Under the pieces are notes generated by a model. That model was not told where the DNA came from. It did no database searches and was given only the letters and a program-made list of their open reading frames with translations. Shown in pieces: positions 24,060-34,253 of a stretch of DNA of 64,000 bases. The stretch comes from Rhizophagus irregularis (Eukaryota > Glomeromycota > Glomeromycetes > Glomerales > Glomeraceae). The stretch's first letter is position 1, and every line of letters begins with the position of its first letter. The translations under genes and the position numbers were made by a program. The stretch is taken from positions 372,001-436,000 of the forward strand of contig NC_089431.1 in NCBI RefSeq assembly GCF_026210795.1, written 5' to 3'.

Positions 24060-24980
24060 TTTTTTTTAAACTTTTAAACTTTAGACTTTTTGTTTAAAAA
24101 AGTATCATTAATATTAAATTACATAATACATGTGATAATTTAATATAAATATAGTCCTATTTTTTCGATAAACATATTTCTTATAAAAATTTTTTTCATT
24201 CCTTTATAATAATGTAGAAACTATTGCGTAGTTCATATAATTATTACAGCAATTAAATAACATTTAGTCCTTATATTAAACTAATTTTATCTATCTAAAA
24301 GAAACTGGGCTATCTATGACTATGCATATGTTACTATTTAATGCATCTTCTTGTTTTTTCCTTCCCCTTTCTTTTTCTCAACAATAAAATACTTTTCACC
24401 TTCTTTTATACTTACTTTTTCCACCTCTGGTATCTTTTCCTAAGGATTATTTTTTAATAAAGTTCAAGTATTTCTTGTGAAACTTCCTTTGCTGCTAAGT
24501 ATACTGGAACCTTATTATACAAGACTAAAGCCTGCGTCTGATAATACCCTAGATTCTTTGCTTAATTTCTTGGTATTTTGCATATAAATAGTGAAAATTA
24601 ACGTGCAAATTCATCATCTCTTTTTTTTTAAAAAAAAATTGTTTCCATATAGCTCTTTGTGTGGATAATTGTAATCCCCTCTTCTCCTTTAAGTCTATAC
24701 TCCTCCCTTCACTATTTCTACTTTTAAGGTTTTCTTTTTATATAGATTCATACTCTTTGATGTTTAAATTGCTTTTTATTCTTATACCTAATTTTTTTAA
24801 CATTCTCTTTAATCTTAATGGTGTATCGTAATATATTAAATCGCCAATTCTTGATCTTCATCAGGAAATTTTTTAAGGGGTATATGCCGATGAAAAACTC
24901 ATGTGATATATATCAATAATAATCACACTCATCGAGTAATTTCGATATTGTTAAATAGTGATAAATATCATTGTCTAATT
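24060..24980. other. Gene-free A/T-rich interval
   Basis: Polypyrimidine-rich plus strand (many ctt/ttc runs), with no open frame longer than about 50 codons and no recognisable motif. Confidence 0.5.
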
Positions 24981-24989
24981 TTAACCCAA

Positions 24990-25090
24990 TGTCGTCGGGC
25001 TGGTAGTGTGTCTCGCTGCGCTCACCCCACCTCGGCCTCACAGCCTCGCAGTACTTACATCCCCCTCCGTGGGGTGGGGAATCCCTATAT
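24990..25090. other. G/C-rich patch at the left border of the helicase island
   Basis: About 100 bp starting gtcgtcgggctggtagtgtg and ending ccgtggggtggggaatccc are the most G/C-rich bases of the window, with short inverted pieces. The patch marks an abrupt change in base composition 400 bp before the helicase gene. It may be a terminal or regulatory part of that element. No gene is proposed. Confidence 0.4.
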
Positions 25091-25094
25091 ATCT

Positions 25095-25302
25095 GAAACA
25101 ATATGAAACAAGATCTGAAACATAACAATATAAGCAAAAAAGGATAAAATAAGGGAAAAGAGAGGAAAATAAGAGAGAATCAGAGAGGGTGTTTCAATGT
25201 TTCAGATGTTTCGGCAATTTTGGTAAAAGTCAGGTGAGGACAACCCCCCAGAAAAAGTTTTGATTTTACCCCCAGATCCGAAACTTCTGAAACATCTGAA
25301 AC
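25095..25302. promoter_or_regulatory. Iteron-like GAAAC repeats with inverted arms, possible origin
   Basis: Three triplets of GAAAC occur: direct at 25095, 25105 and 25117; inverted (GTTTC) at 25191, 25199 and 25208; direct at 25280, 25289 and 25298. Within the last two triplets the spacing is 8-9 bp. Those two triplets (25191-25214 and 25278-25302) are near-perfect inverted repeats of each other, and GGTAAAA (25222) / TTTTACC (25264) pair inside them, so the DNA could form a cruciform. It sits 200-400 bp upstream of an SF3 helicase gene, where a replication initiator site would be expected. The functional assignment is inference. Confidence 0.45.
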
Positions 25303-25467
25303 AGATTCAGAATTCCATTCATTTTCTTATTGGAGGCAGTAAGATAGCAAACTGAGTAAACAGATAGGTTAATAACCCCTAGAAGGAATGTAGAACCACA
25401 GGAGAATAATCGGGTAGGAGCGTGGATCTTTGGAAAAAATATATTCGGCAATTGAAAATTAGGTAAC

Positions 25468-25475
25468 TATAAATT
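25468..25475 (+). promoter_or_regulatory. TATA-like box of the helicase gene
   Basis: CTATAAAT lies 26-33 bp upstream of the ATG at 25501. The similarly placed (ta)5 run at 27991-28000 precedes the start at 28044, suggesting that the two frames have separate promoters with short leaders. Confidence 0.35.
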
Positions 25476-25500
25476 AGTACTCGATTTGATAGAACAAAAA

Positions 25501-27156
25501 ATGACCACTCAAGCTCAAGTTATCCCCAAGTTCGGTGAACAAACGAAAGCCTTCAGTATCAATGAGCTTAAACAGTTTATTGTCGCTGCAAAGAGTATGA
25601 GTGATCTCGATCAAGCCAAGAGGTATCTTTGCAGTTATTTCATTCCCTGTGCAGATCCTCATGGGGTTTTCTGGTGGGACCCGGATAGTAAAAGTTTGAA
25701 ACACGTTATTGATAAAAATATTGGTAAACTTATCCGTCCAATCACGAAGGCATTCTACACACAACCTGAACAAGGACCCTCTCAAAAGACCGAGTTCAAC
25801 ATCTACAAGTGGTTTATGGTCGAGAATACCGATGTATGTAATGCAACCTGTGATCCCCATAAACAGCGAATCTTCAGATCCTTAACTGGCCAACTCTATC
25901 TAAATATCTTCCCAGGATTCCTCCACGTCTTACGTCTGATATCCACCTTTGAGTCTACAATTCACCTTGCGGTTAAATTTATCATCTCTCACATTCAGGA
26001 AATCTGGTGTTCGGGTGATTGGAATCTCACTGAGTATATCATCAAATGGTTAGCCGGTGTGGCAGCTGGAAGGAAAATGTACTTGATTCTCTACCTAAAA
26101 TCTGGACAGGGTTGGGGCAAAGGTATTATAACAGATTTCATTCAGCGCAGCGTCCTAGGCACTCAACTCGTTTATAAGACCAGCGATCCTCAGACGATTC
26201 TTGGAAGTTTCAATGGGCAATTACAGGGTAAGGTTCTTCTTCTTCTCGAGGAAATGCCCACAGAAAAAAGCCAGTGGAATTCTCTGTATCGCTCTTTGAA
26301 AGATAAAGTAACGAGTGATATAATGGAAATCCATGAAAAATACAAGACGCCAACACATTACAAGAACTTTATGTCAACTATTGTCCTTACTAACGAAAAT
26401 GCTCTTAGAGTAGAGAATGACGATAGGCGCACAGTGTTCTTGGACGTGTCACCATCCCGCAAGGGAGACCTCAACTACTTCAAAAAACTCGGTGATGCTA
26501 TGAAATACCCAGGTGCCAGTGAGGCATTCTATGCTTATTTGAGAGCCATCGCGAATGCTTACCCGGACTTCAATGGAAATCCGCCACCCATGACAACATC
26601 CAAACAGGAACATATCATCTCGACTCTTCCACCACTATTCCAATTTATAAAGGACACATACTTCGTAGTGAAAAATTATATGACCGACCTACCTGTTCAA
26701 GAATTTTATAGGGTATATACTTCATATTGCGAAACTTATTGCATTTCACCCCTATCAAAAATAAACGCTTCTAGAATCCTATCAAATGAGTTGGGTATAA
26801 ATAGCAAAGTAGTACGCAAGGGTGGAAAAATACCATGGGTTTACAGCATATCCAGGGAGGACCTCTACAAGAAGTTCTTCGGCAAAAACTGGATTTACAA
26901 AACAGACGAGATAGACATAGAAGGAATTGATATAGAGACTTCTAAGAAACCCGCATCAGACCCCAAAGCCTTGGAGAAGTTCTTGGCAAATATATATAAT
27001 CTAGCTAACAATCCACAAGACGTACAAGAGAAATCCGCTGAGGAAAAACCCGCACCTGTAATTCGCAAGACTCCTCCACCGCTTCCACCCAAGCCTGGCC
27101 ACTTAAAAGAACGTCTACAAGAGTTAAGGGAAGAAAAACCGTCTGCCCCGAGCTAG
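25501..27156 (+). CDS. Superfamily 3 (D5/DUF5906-like) replicative helicase, 551 residues
   Basis: Start chosen at ATG 25501, since the longer frame to 25486 needs a TTG. An N-terminal domain (residues 1-190, with FWWDPDS and CNATCDPH) precedes an SF3 AAA+ core: Walker A SGQGWGKG at 201-208, Walker B KVLLLLEEMP at 244-253, motif C STIVLTNEN at 292-300 and a basic DDRR pair at 307-310. A probable winged helix is near 430-475 (ASRILSNELGINSKVVR...), followed by a Lys/Pro tail with TPPPLPPKPG. This order matches primase-helicases of phages, plasmids and large DNA viruses (the DUF5906/D5 group). No primase or HUH nuclease motif is visible. Composition is less A/T-rich than neighbours and the gene is intronless, both pointing to transfer from a virus- or plasmid-like element. 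The frame ends EKPSAPS at TAG 27154, one base away from continuing into the next frame. Confidence 0.75.
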   Translation: MTTQAQVIPKFGEQTKAFSINELKQFIVAAKSMSDLDQAKRYLCSYFIPCADPHGVFWWDPDSKSLKHVIDKNIGKLIRPITKAFYTQPEQGPSQKTEFNIYKWFMVENTDVCNATCDPHKQRIFRSLTGQLYLNIFPGFLHVLRLISTFESTIHLAVKFIISHIQEIWCSGDWNLTEYIIKWLAGVAAGRKMYLILYLKSGQGWGKGIITDFIQRSVLGTQLVYKTSDPQTILGSFNGQLQGKVLLLLEEMPTEKSQWNSLYRSLKDKVTSDIMEIHEKYKTPTHYKNFMSTIVLTNENALRVENDDRRTVFLDVSPSRKGDLNYFKKLGDAMKYPGASEAFYAYLRAIANAYPDFNGNPPPMTTSKQEHIISTLPPLFQFIKDTYFVVKNYMTDLPVQEFYRVYTSYCETYCISPLSKINASRILSNELGINSKVVRKGGKIPWVYSISREDLYKKFFGKNWIYKTDEIDIEGIDIETSKKPASDPKALEKFLANIYNLANNPQDVQEKSAEEKPAPVIRKTPPPLPPKPGHLKERLQELREEKPSAPS

Positions 27157-27488
27157 ATGACTATGATGTCTTAGACGACTTGTTATCAGACTCAGATTCT
27201 ACAACCGCAAACCCAGTTCCTGAAAAACCATCTGCTCCCGAGCCAGATAACTATGACATCTTAGACGACTTATTATCAGACTCGGATTCTACAACCGTGG
27301 ACCCAACTCCTGAACAACAACCCGAGTCTCCCACAAAATCTTCTGCATCTGTCACTAAGCCTGACCCAGAACTGGCTCCTGAAGAGCAATTTATCCCAGA
27401 ACCTGATACAGAACCAGAAGTCGACCAGGATCCTGAACCAAAGGAAGGCACTCGAACGCACTGGGCTTGGCAAGAAAGACACCGATGA
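27157..27488 (+). pseudogene. Acidic repeat tail, frameshifted from the helicase
   Basis: The sequence just after the helicase stop, in the next frame, reads LDDYDVLDDLLSDSDSTT and then repeats as DNYDILDDLLSDSDSTT within a Pro/Glu/Ser-rich region, ending ERHR at TGA 27486. The DNA at 27138-27152 (aaaccgtctgccccgagcta) and at 27227-27246 (aaaccatctgctcccgagcc) are duplicate units, but the first lacks one C. This is direct evidence that one base was lost and that helicase and acidic tail were once a single frame. After the TGA the same frame stays open to 27690 (PWVKNSKDQVFNDLYNTGKD...), so the original protein was probably longer still. Confidence 0.55.
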
Positions 27489-27625
27489 GATCGCAAACCG
27501 TGGGTTAAAAATTCAAAGGACCAGGTCTTCAATGATCTCTACAATACAGGTAAGGATTTATGGGCTAAGTACCAAGACGCATCAGACGACTATGACTGGG
27601 AAATACTCACGTTTGAAGTAGAGGA

Positions 27626-27961
27626 ATGCCCACAACATGTATTGAGGACAAGTACCAGTACTATCTTAGGGAAGTAGTAGACCGCTTCAAGGATTGGATC
27701 AAATATAATGGATACTTATCTAAAACACCTAGCCGTAAAGAACTCACGGATTTAATAAGAGTATACAAGGATAATCGTGATGCTGAAATTATCCTCACCC
27801 CCTCTGGTTATGAAACTATGAGGGCAGATAAGGGTAAAGCGCGAGAGATCCCTGAGGAACGTCTAAAGACTAATATGGAATGTGAATGGGAAGCCGCCAA
27901 TGGAATTGTCAACGACTGGGATGAAGAGGATACTGAAGGCGCTATCAACGACTTATTGTAA
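27626..27961 (+). CDS. 111-residue acidic ORF in the helicase island
   Basis: The ATG at 27626 opens MPTTCIEDKYQYYLREVVDR, followed by FKDWIKYNGYLSKTPSRKEL, a helical charged region and an acidic end (NDWDEEDTEGAINDLL) at TAA 27959. Composition matches the helicase gene. It overlaps the still-open frame of the preceding acidic tail (to 27690) in another frame, so it may be either a separate gene or the C-terminal part of one long frameshifted protein. No family was recognised; the helical-plus-acidic layout would suit a DNA-mimic or protein-binding partner, but that is a guess. Confidence 0.45.
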   Translation: MPTTCIEDKYQYYLREVVDRFKDWIKYNGYLSKTPSRKELTDLIRVYKDNRDAEIILTPSGYETMRADKGKAREIPEERLKTNMECEWEAANGIVNDWDEEDTEGAINDLL

Positions 27962-28043
27962 GCGCTATTCGAGATTATTTCTTTTTTTCGTATATATATA
28001 GAAAGATATTATTTATAGTTGAAGACAAATCATATACATAAAA

Positions 28044-28343
28044 ATGCAATACTCAAGAATCGCCCGCACTTTACCAACACGATCTGACATCAAGAAACTT
28101 CAGTATTCCGGTGCCCGCTTTTCCAGAGGAGCTATCGCCAGACTCGGTCAGACTCTCCAGGCGCGACTTCCAGATAGAAAGTTCCAGATCCTACTCCCCT
28201 ATGAAAACTGGAAACCTGGTGGATGGACATCAGGAAACCAACCAGCCAGCCTCTTTTCACTATTAGACCATTATGATGAAGCACAACTACCGCCCTATAA
28301 AAAATATGCACACTGTTTATATACTGTATATTCATATCTTTGA
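28044..28343 (+). CDS. 99-residue ORF at the right end of the helicase island, probably truncated
   Basis: The ATG at 28044 is preceded by a TATA run at 27991-28000. The protein has a basic head (MQYSRIARTLPTRSDIKKLQ), a compact middle with LPYENWKPGGWTSG, and coding-like composition up to about 28300 (YDEAQLPP). After that the frame enters the A/T-rich tatactgt repeats of the flank and stops. The sharp fall in G/C content inside the frame suggests the element, and this gene, are cut off here. Family not recognised. Confidence 0.45.
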   Translation: MQYSRIARTLPTRSDIKKLQYSGARFSRGAIARLGQTLQARLPDRKFQILLPYENWKPGGWTSGNQPASLFSLLDHYDEAQLPPYKKYAHCLYTVYSYL

Positions 28344-28640
28344 TACTGTTCGCAATTTTATATACTGCACATCAGTATTATGTATACTGTTCGCAAAATG
28401 CCAATAATAAAAAATGTAACAAAGTATACAGTAAATAGACTGTATGATATGGTATTTTAATTTTATACATTTGTAATGTATATTGTATAAATATCTTTCT
28501 ACTGTATATCGGTATTTTGTATACTGTTTGCAAAATATGGATACGGTATATTAAATTCATACATCTATAACGTATCATTCATTTCTGCTATAGATACGGT
28601 ATATTAAATCATACGTTTATAACAATATATTAAAATCTTT
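28305..28640. repeat. Irregular tatactg-type repeats
   Basis: Motifs such as tatactgttcgcaa, tactgtatatt and ggtatattaaat(t)cata recur five or more times with uneven spacing, adjoining the broken end of the helicase island. Confidence 0.45.
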
Positions 28641-28821
28641 ATATTCTACTACTTGATCTACCATTGCGCGAACTTTTCTTGCTATTGTTCGAAGTAGTCA
28701 TCAGCAAATTTAATCGGGCATAATATTACGTAAGTTACGATGTCCGTAAATTTATGGAGTAAACATACGTAAGTTTACAGGTATCGTAAACTTCCAGAAT
28801 ATTATAGCATATACTTTTGCA

Positions 28822-29224
28822 AATTTTACGTACCATAATCGTTGCGGAATATTACACTCGAAATCCTTCGAAAATTTACATACCAGAATCGTTACGAAAT
28901 ATTACGCTCGAAATCCTTCGAAAATTTACGTACCGTAATCATTGCAAAATATTACGCTCAAAATCCTTCGAAAATTTACGTACCGGAATCGTTACAAAAT
29001 ATTACACTCGAAATCCTTCGAAAATTTACGTACCGTAATCGTTGCGAAATATTACGCTCAAAATCCTTCAAAAATTTATGTACCGGAATCGTTACAAAAT
29101 ATTACGCTCGAAATCCTTCGCAAGTTTTACGTACCGGAATCGTTATGAAATATTACGCTCGAAATCCTATGAAAATGTACGTACCGGAATCATTACGAAA
29201 TATTACGCTCGAAATCCTTCGCAC
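28822..29224. repeat. 50-bp tandem repeat array, about eight units
   Basis: Units of about 50 bp run gaaatattacgctcgaaatc + cttcgaaaatttacgtaccg + taatcgttgc, 85-95% alike by eye. Overlapping plus frames (28817-29326) exist only because of the repeat. It resembles an A/T minisatellite, not a CRISPR, because whole units repeat with no unique spacers. Confidence 0.85.
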
Positions 29225-29502
29225 CTAGAGTTTCAAACCAGATTTATTTTTAAATCTGGATTAGATATGAATAAACTGGATGCTTTCGGATTTTTCAAAA
29301 AGGTTGGGACACTTAGCAAAATTTAAAGAACTCGGAAATATTCGGTAAAGTTAAAATTATACGCTAATTCTGCGGCTTATATGAAAAGTGTTATGCTCAG
29401 TTATACATGCGCCATGTTGTGCGCATAAATCGGGTATAGTTCATGATAATCTTAATCTTTGAATCTTACCTGTCTTTACTAATAAAAAAATTTTTTTTCA
29501 GC

Positions 29503-29775
29503 GAGACTTTTCCCAATTTAACATCTAAAAAGCTTTCTGCAAGATATAAAGAACGTTTTTGTTAATGCTCCTACATGAAGATGTACACAGTTCACTTAAA
29601 AGAACATGGAATTGCATCACCACGTAAAATTCCGTTACCTAATGCAACACGGTGGAATTCTTAGTTTCGACTGATTTTTTATGCTAAAGATTATATGAAG
29701 CTGAATTGCGAGTTAATACCAGAAATGAAAAAAATAGCGAAAATTCATGCTATTTTACAAGATAATCAACAAAGG
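29503..29775 (+). pseudogene. hAT-like transposase relic
   Basis: Three frames together read LTSKKLSARYKERF (about 29515), LKEHGIASPRKIPLPNATRW (about 29597-29655) and, after TAG 29662-29664, FRLIFYAKDYMKLNCELIPE. P-x-x-x-TRWNS followed by a hydrophobic helix is the signature of the hAT-type RNase-H-like transposase middle region. In intact relatives a Trp normally follows TRWNS, so the TAG is likely a changed TGG. Frameshifts near 29560 and loss of both ends make it non-functional. Confidence 0.55.
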
Positions 29776-29789
29776 GGTAATTACCATCA

Positions 29790-30478
29790 GGGTAGTAATT
29801 ACTACCATTTTTCATTTTATTTCACCTTTTTCAAAAGAATTTGTTCATACTCTCGATTTTTTTCAACAAAAAAATTCGCCTATTTTCCCCTTTATTGACC
29901 ACGACTTCAGCATCTTGATTCTTACTTACAGCTAATTTTTTGTTAATTTAGTTTTTTTTTCATATTTTTTGCTTTATTAAGCTAATTAACCAACAAAATA
30001 TCACCAATAAACAAAATCAAAATACTAGTTTATTACAAACATATTTTATAAATTTTATCACAACAAAAAATCATCGTCCCTGGTACGTATATGTGATATC
30101 TGCTTCAAATTTTACTGAATAACTACATATGTATACTTTTTTAGTATTCGCATCAGGATTTAATCAGATTTATCAAAAAATTTGCCGACGGGCTTTAATT
30201 TATTGGTTTTTATATTTTATGTTTATTTTACTGAAAATTTTTGGATACTTTTAAAATATATCGTGTTTTTCTGCGGTTTCGATCTTTGTTTCACGTACCA
30301 TTTTAGACCCTGATCGATATTTGTTTCACGTACTATTTTAGACCCTGATCGATATTTGTTTCACGTACTATTTTAGACTCTAATCCACATACATTGATAT
30401 TGGTTCCACATAGGTACATTTATAATAACCCGAGTATGATTAATACTTTTTCTTAGATTTTTTTTATATCCACATATG
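29790..30478. other. Flank of the TIR transposon; repeat shared with 34820-35110
   Basis: 30165-30420 (aaaaaatttgccgacgggct...) recurs in the same orientation at about 34826-35035, on the other side of the transposon. Internally it repeats a 40-bp unit (tttcacgtaccattttagac) three times. No gene. Confidence 0.55.
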
Positions 30479-31028
30479 TACAGTCAACTCTCTTTATAGT
30501 CACACATTTGGGACAGTCCATATTTGGTGATTATAAAGAGATGTGACTATATAAAAAATTTCTTATATTAGTATATCATAATTCCGGCCAAAAATTAACA
30601 TAATTTTGGCCAAAATTATATTTAAAATTTATTGTATCGTAACTCCTCCAATATTAATCGTAGAGAGATGATCTTACCGCCATTCGATTCGTGTTGATGA
30701 GACGGTTCTAATGGTATAAAATACATCGAAATCCAATCACTAGATTAATTTCCGAAATTAAAAAAATATTAATGGTTTTTGTGTAATAACTCTTCCAATA
30801 TTGATCCTAGAGAGACGATCTTACTACCATTCGATTCGTCTTGATGCGACGAATCTAATGGTATAAAATACATCGAAATCCAATCACTAGATCAATTTCC
30901 GAAATTAAAAAATATTAAATAGTTTTTAAGTAGTAACTCCGTCAATATTGATCATAGAGAGATGAGCTTACCACCATTCGATTCGTCTTGATGAGGCGAT
31001 TCCAACGAGCTATTAATCGTCTTTTTAC

Positions 31029-34000
31029 TGTGCAAACAGTCTTATGACTATATCTTTTATTATTATTTTAAGTTTCGAAAATATAATCGAACAATATTAC
31101 AAAAATAAGAAAATAAACAAAAAAATAAAAAGAGTAGCTTCACGACTCATACAAGTAAAGAAATCTAAACTAAAATAAATTAAAGCAAAGAAAAACTAAA
31201 CTATTACAGAATCGCATACCCCAACTTTACCCGAAGGCCAGTGTGAATCAACTATCCAACATCCAAAAATCCAGTCCGTTACCAGAAAGAGACCCTAAGA
31301 GGTTGAACTGTTAAGCGGCGCAGAAAATCCAAGTGCGAGATCCATGATCCACCCTGAATTATAGAAGAGGATATCCAAGAAATCCAGGAATCCTGAGAAA
31401 CTGTCGCCAAAGAAGAGTTGTGTTTTTGTGGAGAAATAGCAATAGAAGAAGATGTTGTAGAAGGGCCACGTAATTTGAAAGCAGCTGAGATACCCTGCGA
31501 CTCTTCCCAAGCATGGAAAAGTTTTTCACTAGCAAGCTAGTCGAATTAATCTTTAACTGAAGTTTTATGTGTAAATTCTGGCTGACATAAAATGTTGTAA
31601 AAATTTGTAATTCAATAAGGTAAATTCATCAATCGCTAAAGCGCTGTATGTAAATTTCCGATACAGAATGATAAAATTTGTATTCATAGAGAGAAGGGAA
31701 ATAGGAAAGCTTAAAATAAGCATGAAAGAAGTGAAAGAGGAGAATAAGGAAAAGAAAATAAAAGAGAGTAATTATAATTAAAAGGAACCAGCGCAATTAG
31801 CGCATTAAAAAAATAGGATGAACAAAATCAGCAGGTAAAACCCACTGTGATCGAAAATCAGAAGGAACAGGATAAGGATGTGAATCAAACCAAGGTACAC
31901 AAACATCCAATAATATTAAGATATCACTAGGTTTAACACGACCTAGTTTGAAAGAAAAGCGTGTATCACTATTCCAAAAATGTGAAAATGTCGAAGAGGA
32001 GGCCGATTTGGTGATAACAGATTGGATGGCATCTCGAAGATACTTTTTCGATACCGATGAAGTGTTGTGCTTGGAAATTATTAACCAGAGGAAGTTGTGA
32101 GAAGGTACATAAATAGAAGCACTATTCGAGAGTATCCTTCGAACCATATCAATAATGGAACGACTAAAGCCAAGAGTTTTGAAATCTTGATAATCAATAG
32201 CAGGGCAGTTTGGACCAACAAAAGGACCAGAGGTGGGTTTGTCAGTAATAAAATGACTTCCAACTACAGAAGAGGGATTCAAAACCACTTTTTGGATAGA
32301 ACCTGTAAATTTAGAAGATACAAACGCAACTGAAGAGTGATGTGAACATTCTTTCAAACAGAAGGAAACGTCAGGACGCGAGGATACAAGATTACGTATA
32401 TTCTGAACAATTGAGTAATCAGTAGTAGACATAGTCAAATTATAAGAGGTAGGAGGAATGACTATAGCAGGATCCTTGGTGGCTATCCACATAGAAGAAT
32501 CGAGAAGATCAGGGTGAACAACATGTCGTGAAAATTTGCTCCGATCTGATAAAAGGTCTTTATGGCGTACTTGACGGGCAAGTTGTTTCTTCGTAGGGTG
32601 GGAGATGGATTCGTGATCAGAATATGTGATAAGGGTTCGTGCAGAAAGTGAACCATTATCGTCCTCAAGAACATGGTGAAAAGCATAAGATTTGCGGTAG
32701 GAAAGTCCTAGGCGTCGGGAAGTTACATCTTTATAAAAGCCATCAGCGTGTCTTTTAGACACACGGTTACAAGGTAAGGTGAAAGGAGGAGAAGGAGGAG
32801 GGGGAGGTGTATGAACAAGTTTTTTGTCATGAATATGACAAGCATGACGAAATTGAGACATAACATAGGCAGCAGGAGTCTTGCAAAACGGGCAACCAAA
32901 ATAAAGGCCAAGGTAAAAGCAAGATTGATGATATCGAAATTGAATAAAAGTACGAGTACGTCTATTATTACGATGAGAAGATGACCAACGAGTGAGGGAA
33001 GTAACATGTTGTGTTAATAAAAGCTAGCGTAACCTATTAAAATATTTTCGTCGAGCATGAGAGGGAATACGGTTTTGTCGGTAAAAGAAAAAGGTTAAAA
33101 ATTTAGATAGAATAAATTTTAAGTTAGGAGAAGGACGATCAGATGTAAATTGAAATGGATCAATAGTTGAAAGAAGAGGAGAATTGGTATGAATCGAATA
33201 ACAATTATCCGAATCAGGAGTGGGGTCCAAAAGGAAGTAACAGTTGCCTCGTCGAATAGAATATAAACGGTTAGAGCCAACATTTCAAGCAGGACGTATC
33301 CGTCCATCCAAGATGGTACGTATTGTAAAAATGTAAGGTGAACACCGCATGTGATCAAGAGGGAGGGCTGAAGTAGGAGTTGCAGGAAAAATATCTGCTG
33401 GAGTACTATTTAAAGAAAGGACCGGAGGAGGAACGTTATTGTCATACTCTACAGTATCTACAAGAGCTGAAATTTGAGGAGTAATGAAAGAGGAGTCTAG
33501 GAATTCATTTTGGAAGGTAATTTCAGGTTCGGAAGAACGTAATAAAGGTGGAACCAATAAACGTATTGTAGAAGGGGATAAAACCAGACGCGTAAAAGAC
33601 AATTTTGTCTTAATTTTCTGTGCGCGTTTAAAAGATGCAGGGGAAATCATAGAAGATACGCGTTTACAAAGAAATTTAGGAGTACGCCGTGAAGGACGTA
33701 AACGATTGGTGCGTCGTGTAGAGGGGGTACATAAATCTAAGATGATATTGGGATCAGCCTCGTATTTAGAAGCCCAAATAGTTAATGGAAGAGGAGGTAG
33801 ATCATCATTTATTGAATCATCATGTGATGGATAATCGTCAACAGGGGGGAAAGCGAAATCCTTTTTTGAATCCGCAGTAGACGAAAGAGAGTCCAAACGC
33901 AAGTGTAAAAGGCATTTTTGTTCAGAAAGAGAGTCGTCTAGTAGCCGGAGAGGGCCAAAAGCGAGGTAAGCACGTGACTTGGCGGAAGAGTTGTCAGGAA

Positions 34001-34253
34001 GAGAGTTGTAACGAGCAAAAAGAGTTTCTTGTTTAAGGGCGCACTTAGCGCAAAGGTCCTCAACTTCGCGAAGTTTGGAAAGAACTTCATCCCAACTCAA
34101 GGTTGAGAAGTCGTGAGAAGAGGCCATAGGCCAGAATAAGAATAGAAAAGATAAAAATAAAAGAAAAAGTAATAAAAAACTTTGAAAAAAAATTTTTTAT
34201 TTTTATGTAAATAATGTCATGAGGGCAACGGGAGAGAGTTAGTTTAGTTTTTT
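31029..34253 (-). mobile_element. 3.2-kb insertion with 16-bp target-site duplication
   Basis: ttaatcgtctttttac occurs at 31013-31028 and again at 34254-34269, but only once in the uninterrupted sister element (48555-48570). This shows a later insertion with a 16-bp duplication. The insert carries one long minus-strand frame (34127..31797) and a second frame of about 85 codons (about 31535..31280, AFKLRGPSTTSSSIAIS...). No terminal inverted repeats and no poly-A tail are visible. The duplication length would fit a non-LTR retrotransposon, perhaps with its reverse transcriptase deleted, but no RT or endonuclease motif is seen. Confidence 0.7.
31797..34127 (-). pseudogene. 777-codon single frame with two stops, C2H2 zinc-finger protein
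   Basis: Three ORFs (34127..33285, 33230..33024 and 32861..31797) lie in one frame, separated only by TGA 33287..33285 and TAG 33026..33024. Read through, it is one protein of about 776 codons. Its head has a helical region (LREVEDLCAKCALKQETLFA), the middle is Ser/Pro-rich and basic (LRPSRRTPKFLCKR), and around 32903-32830 it has CPFC-x14-HACHIH, a C2H2-type zinc finger. The C-terminal third is a compact domain that I do not recognise. It resembles the first ORF (nucleic-acid-binding protein) of a non-LTR element. Both stops could arise by C-to-T change (CGA to TGA, CAG to TAG). Confidence 0.6.

Noticed and set aside
28822-29224. Possible CRISPR array
   Set aside because: The whole 50-bp unit repeats with no unique spacers, no cas genes, and the genome is eukaryotic. 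It is a minisatellite.
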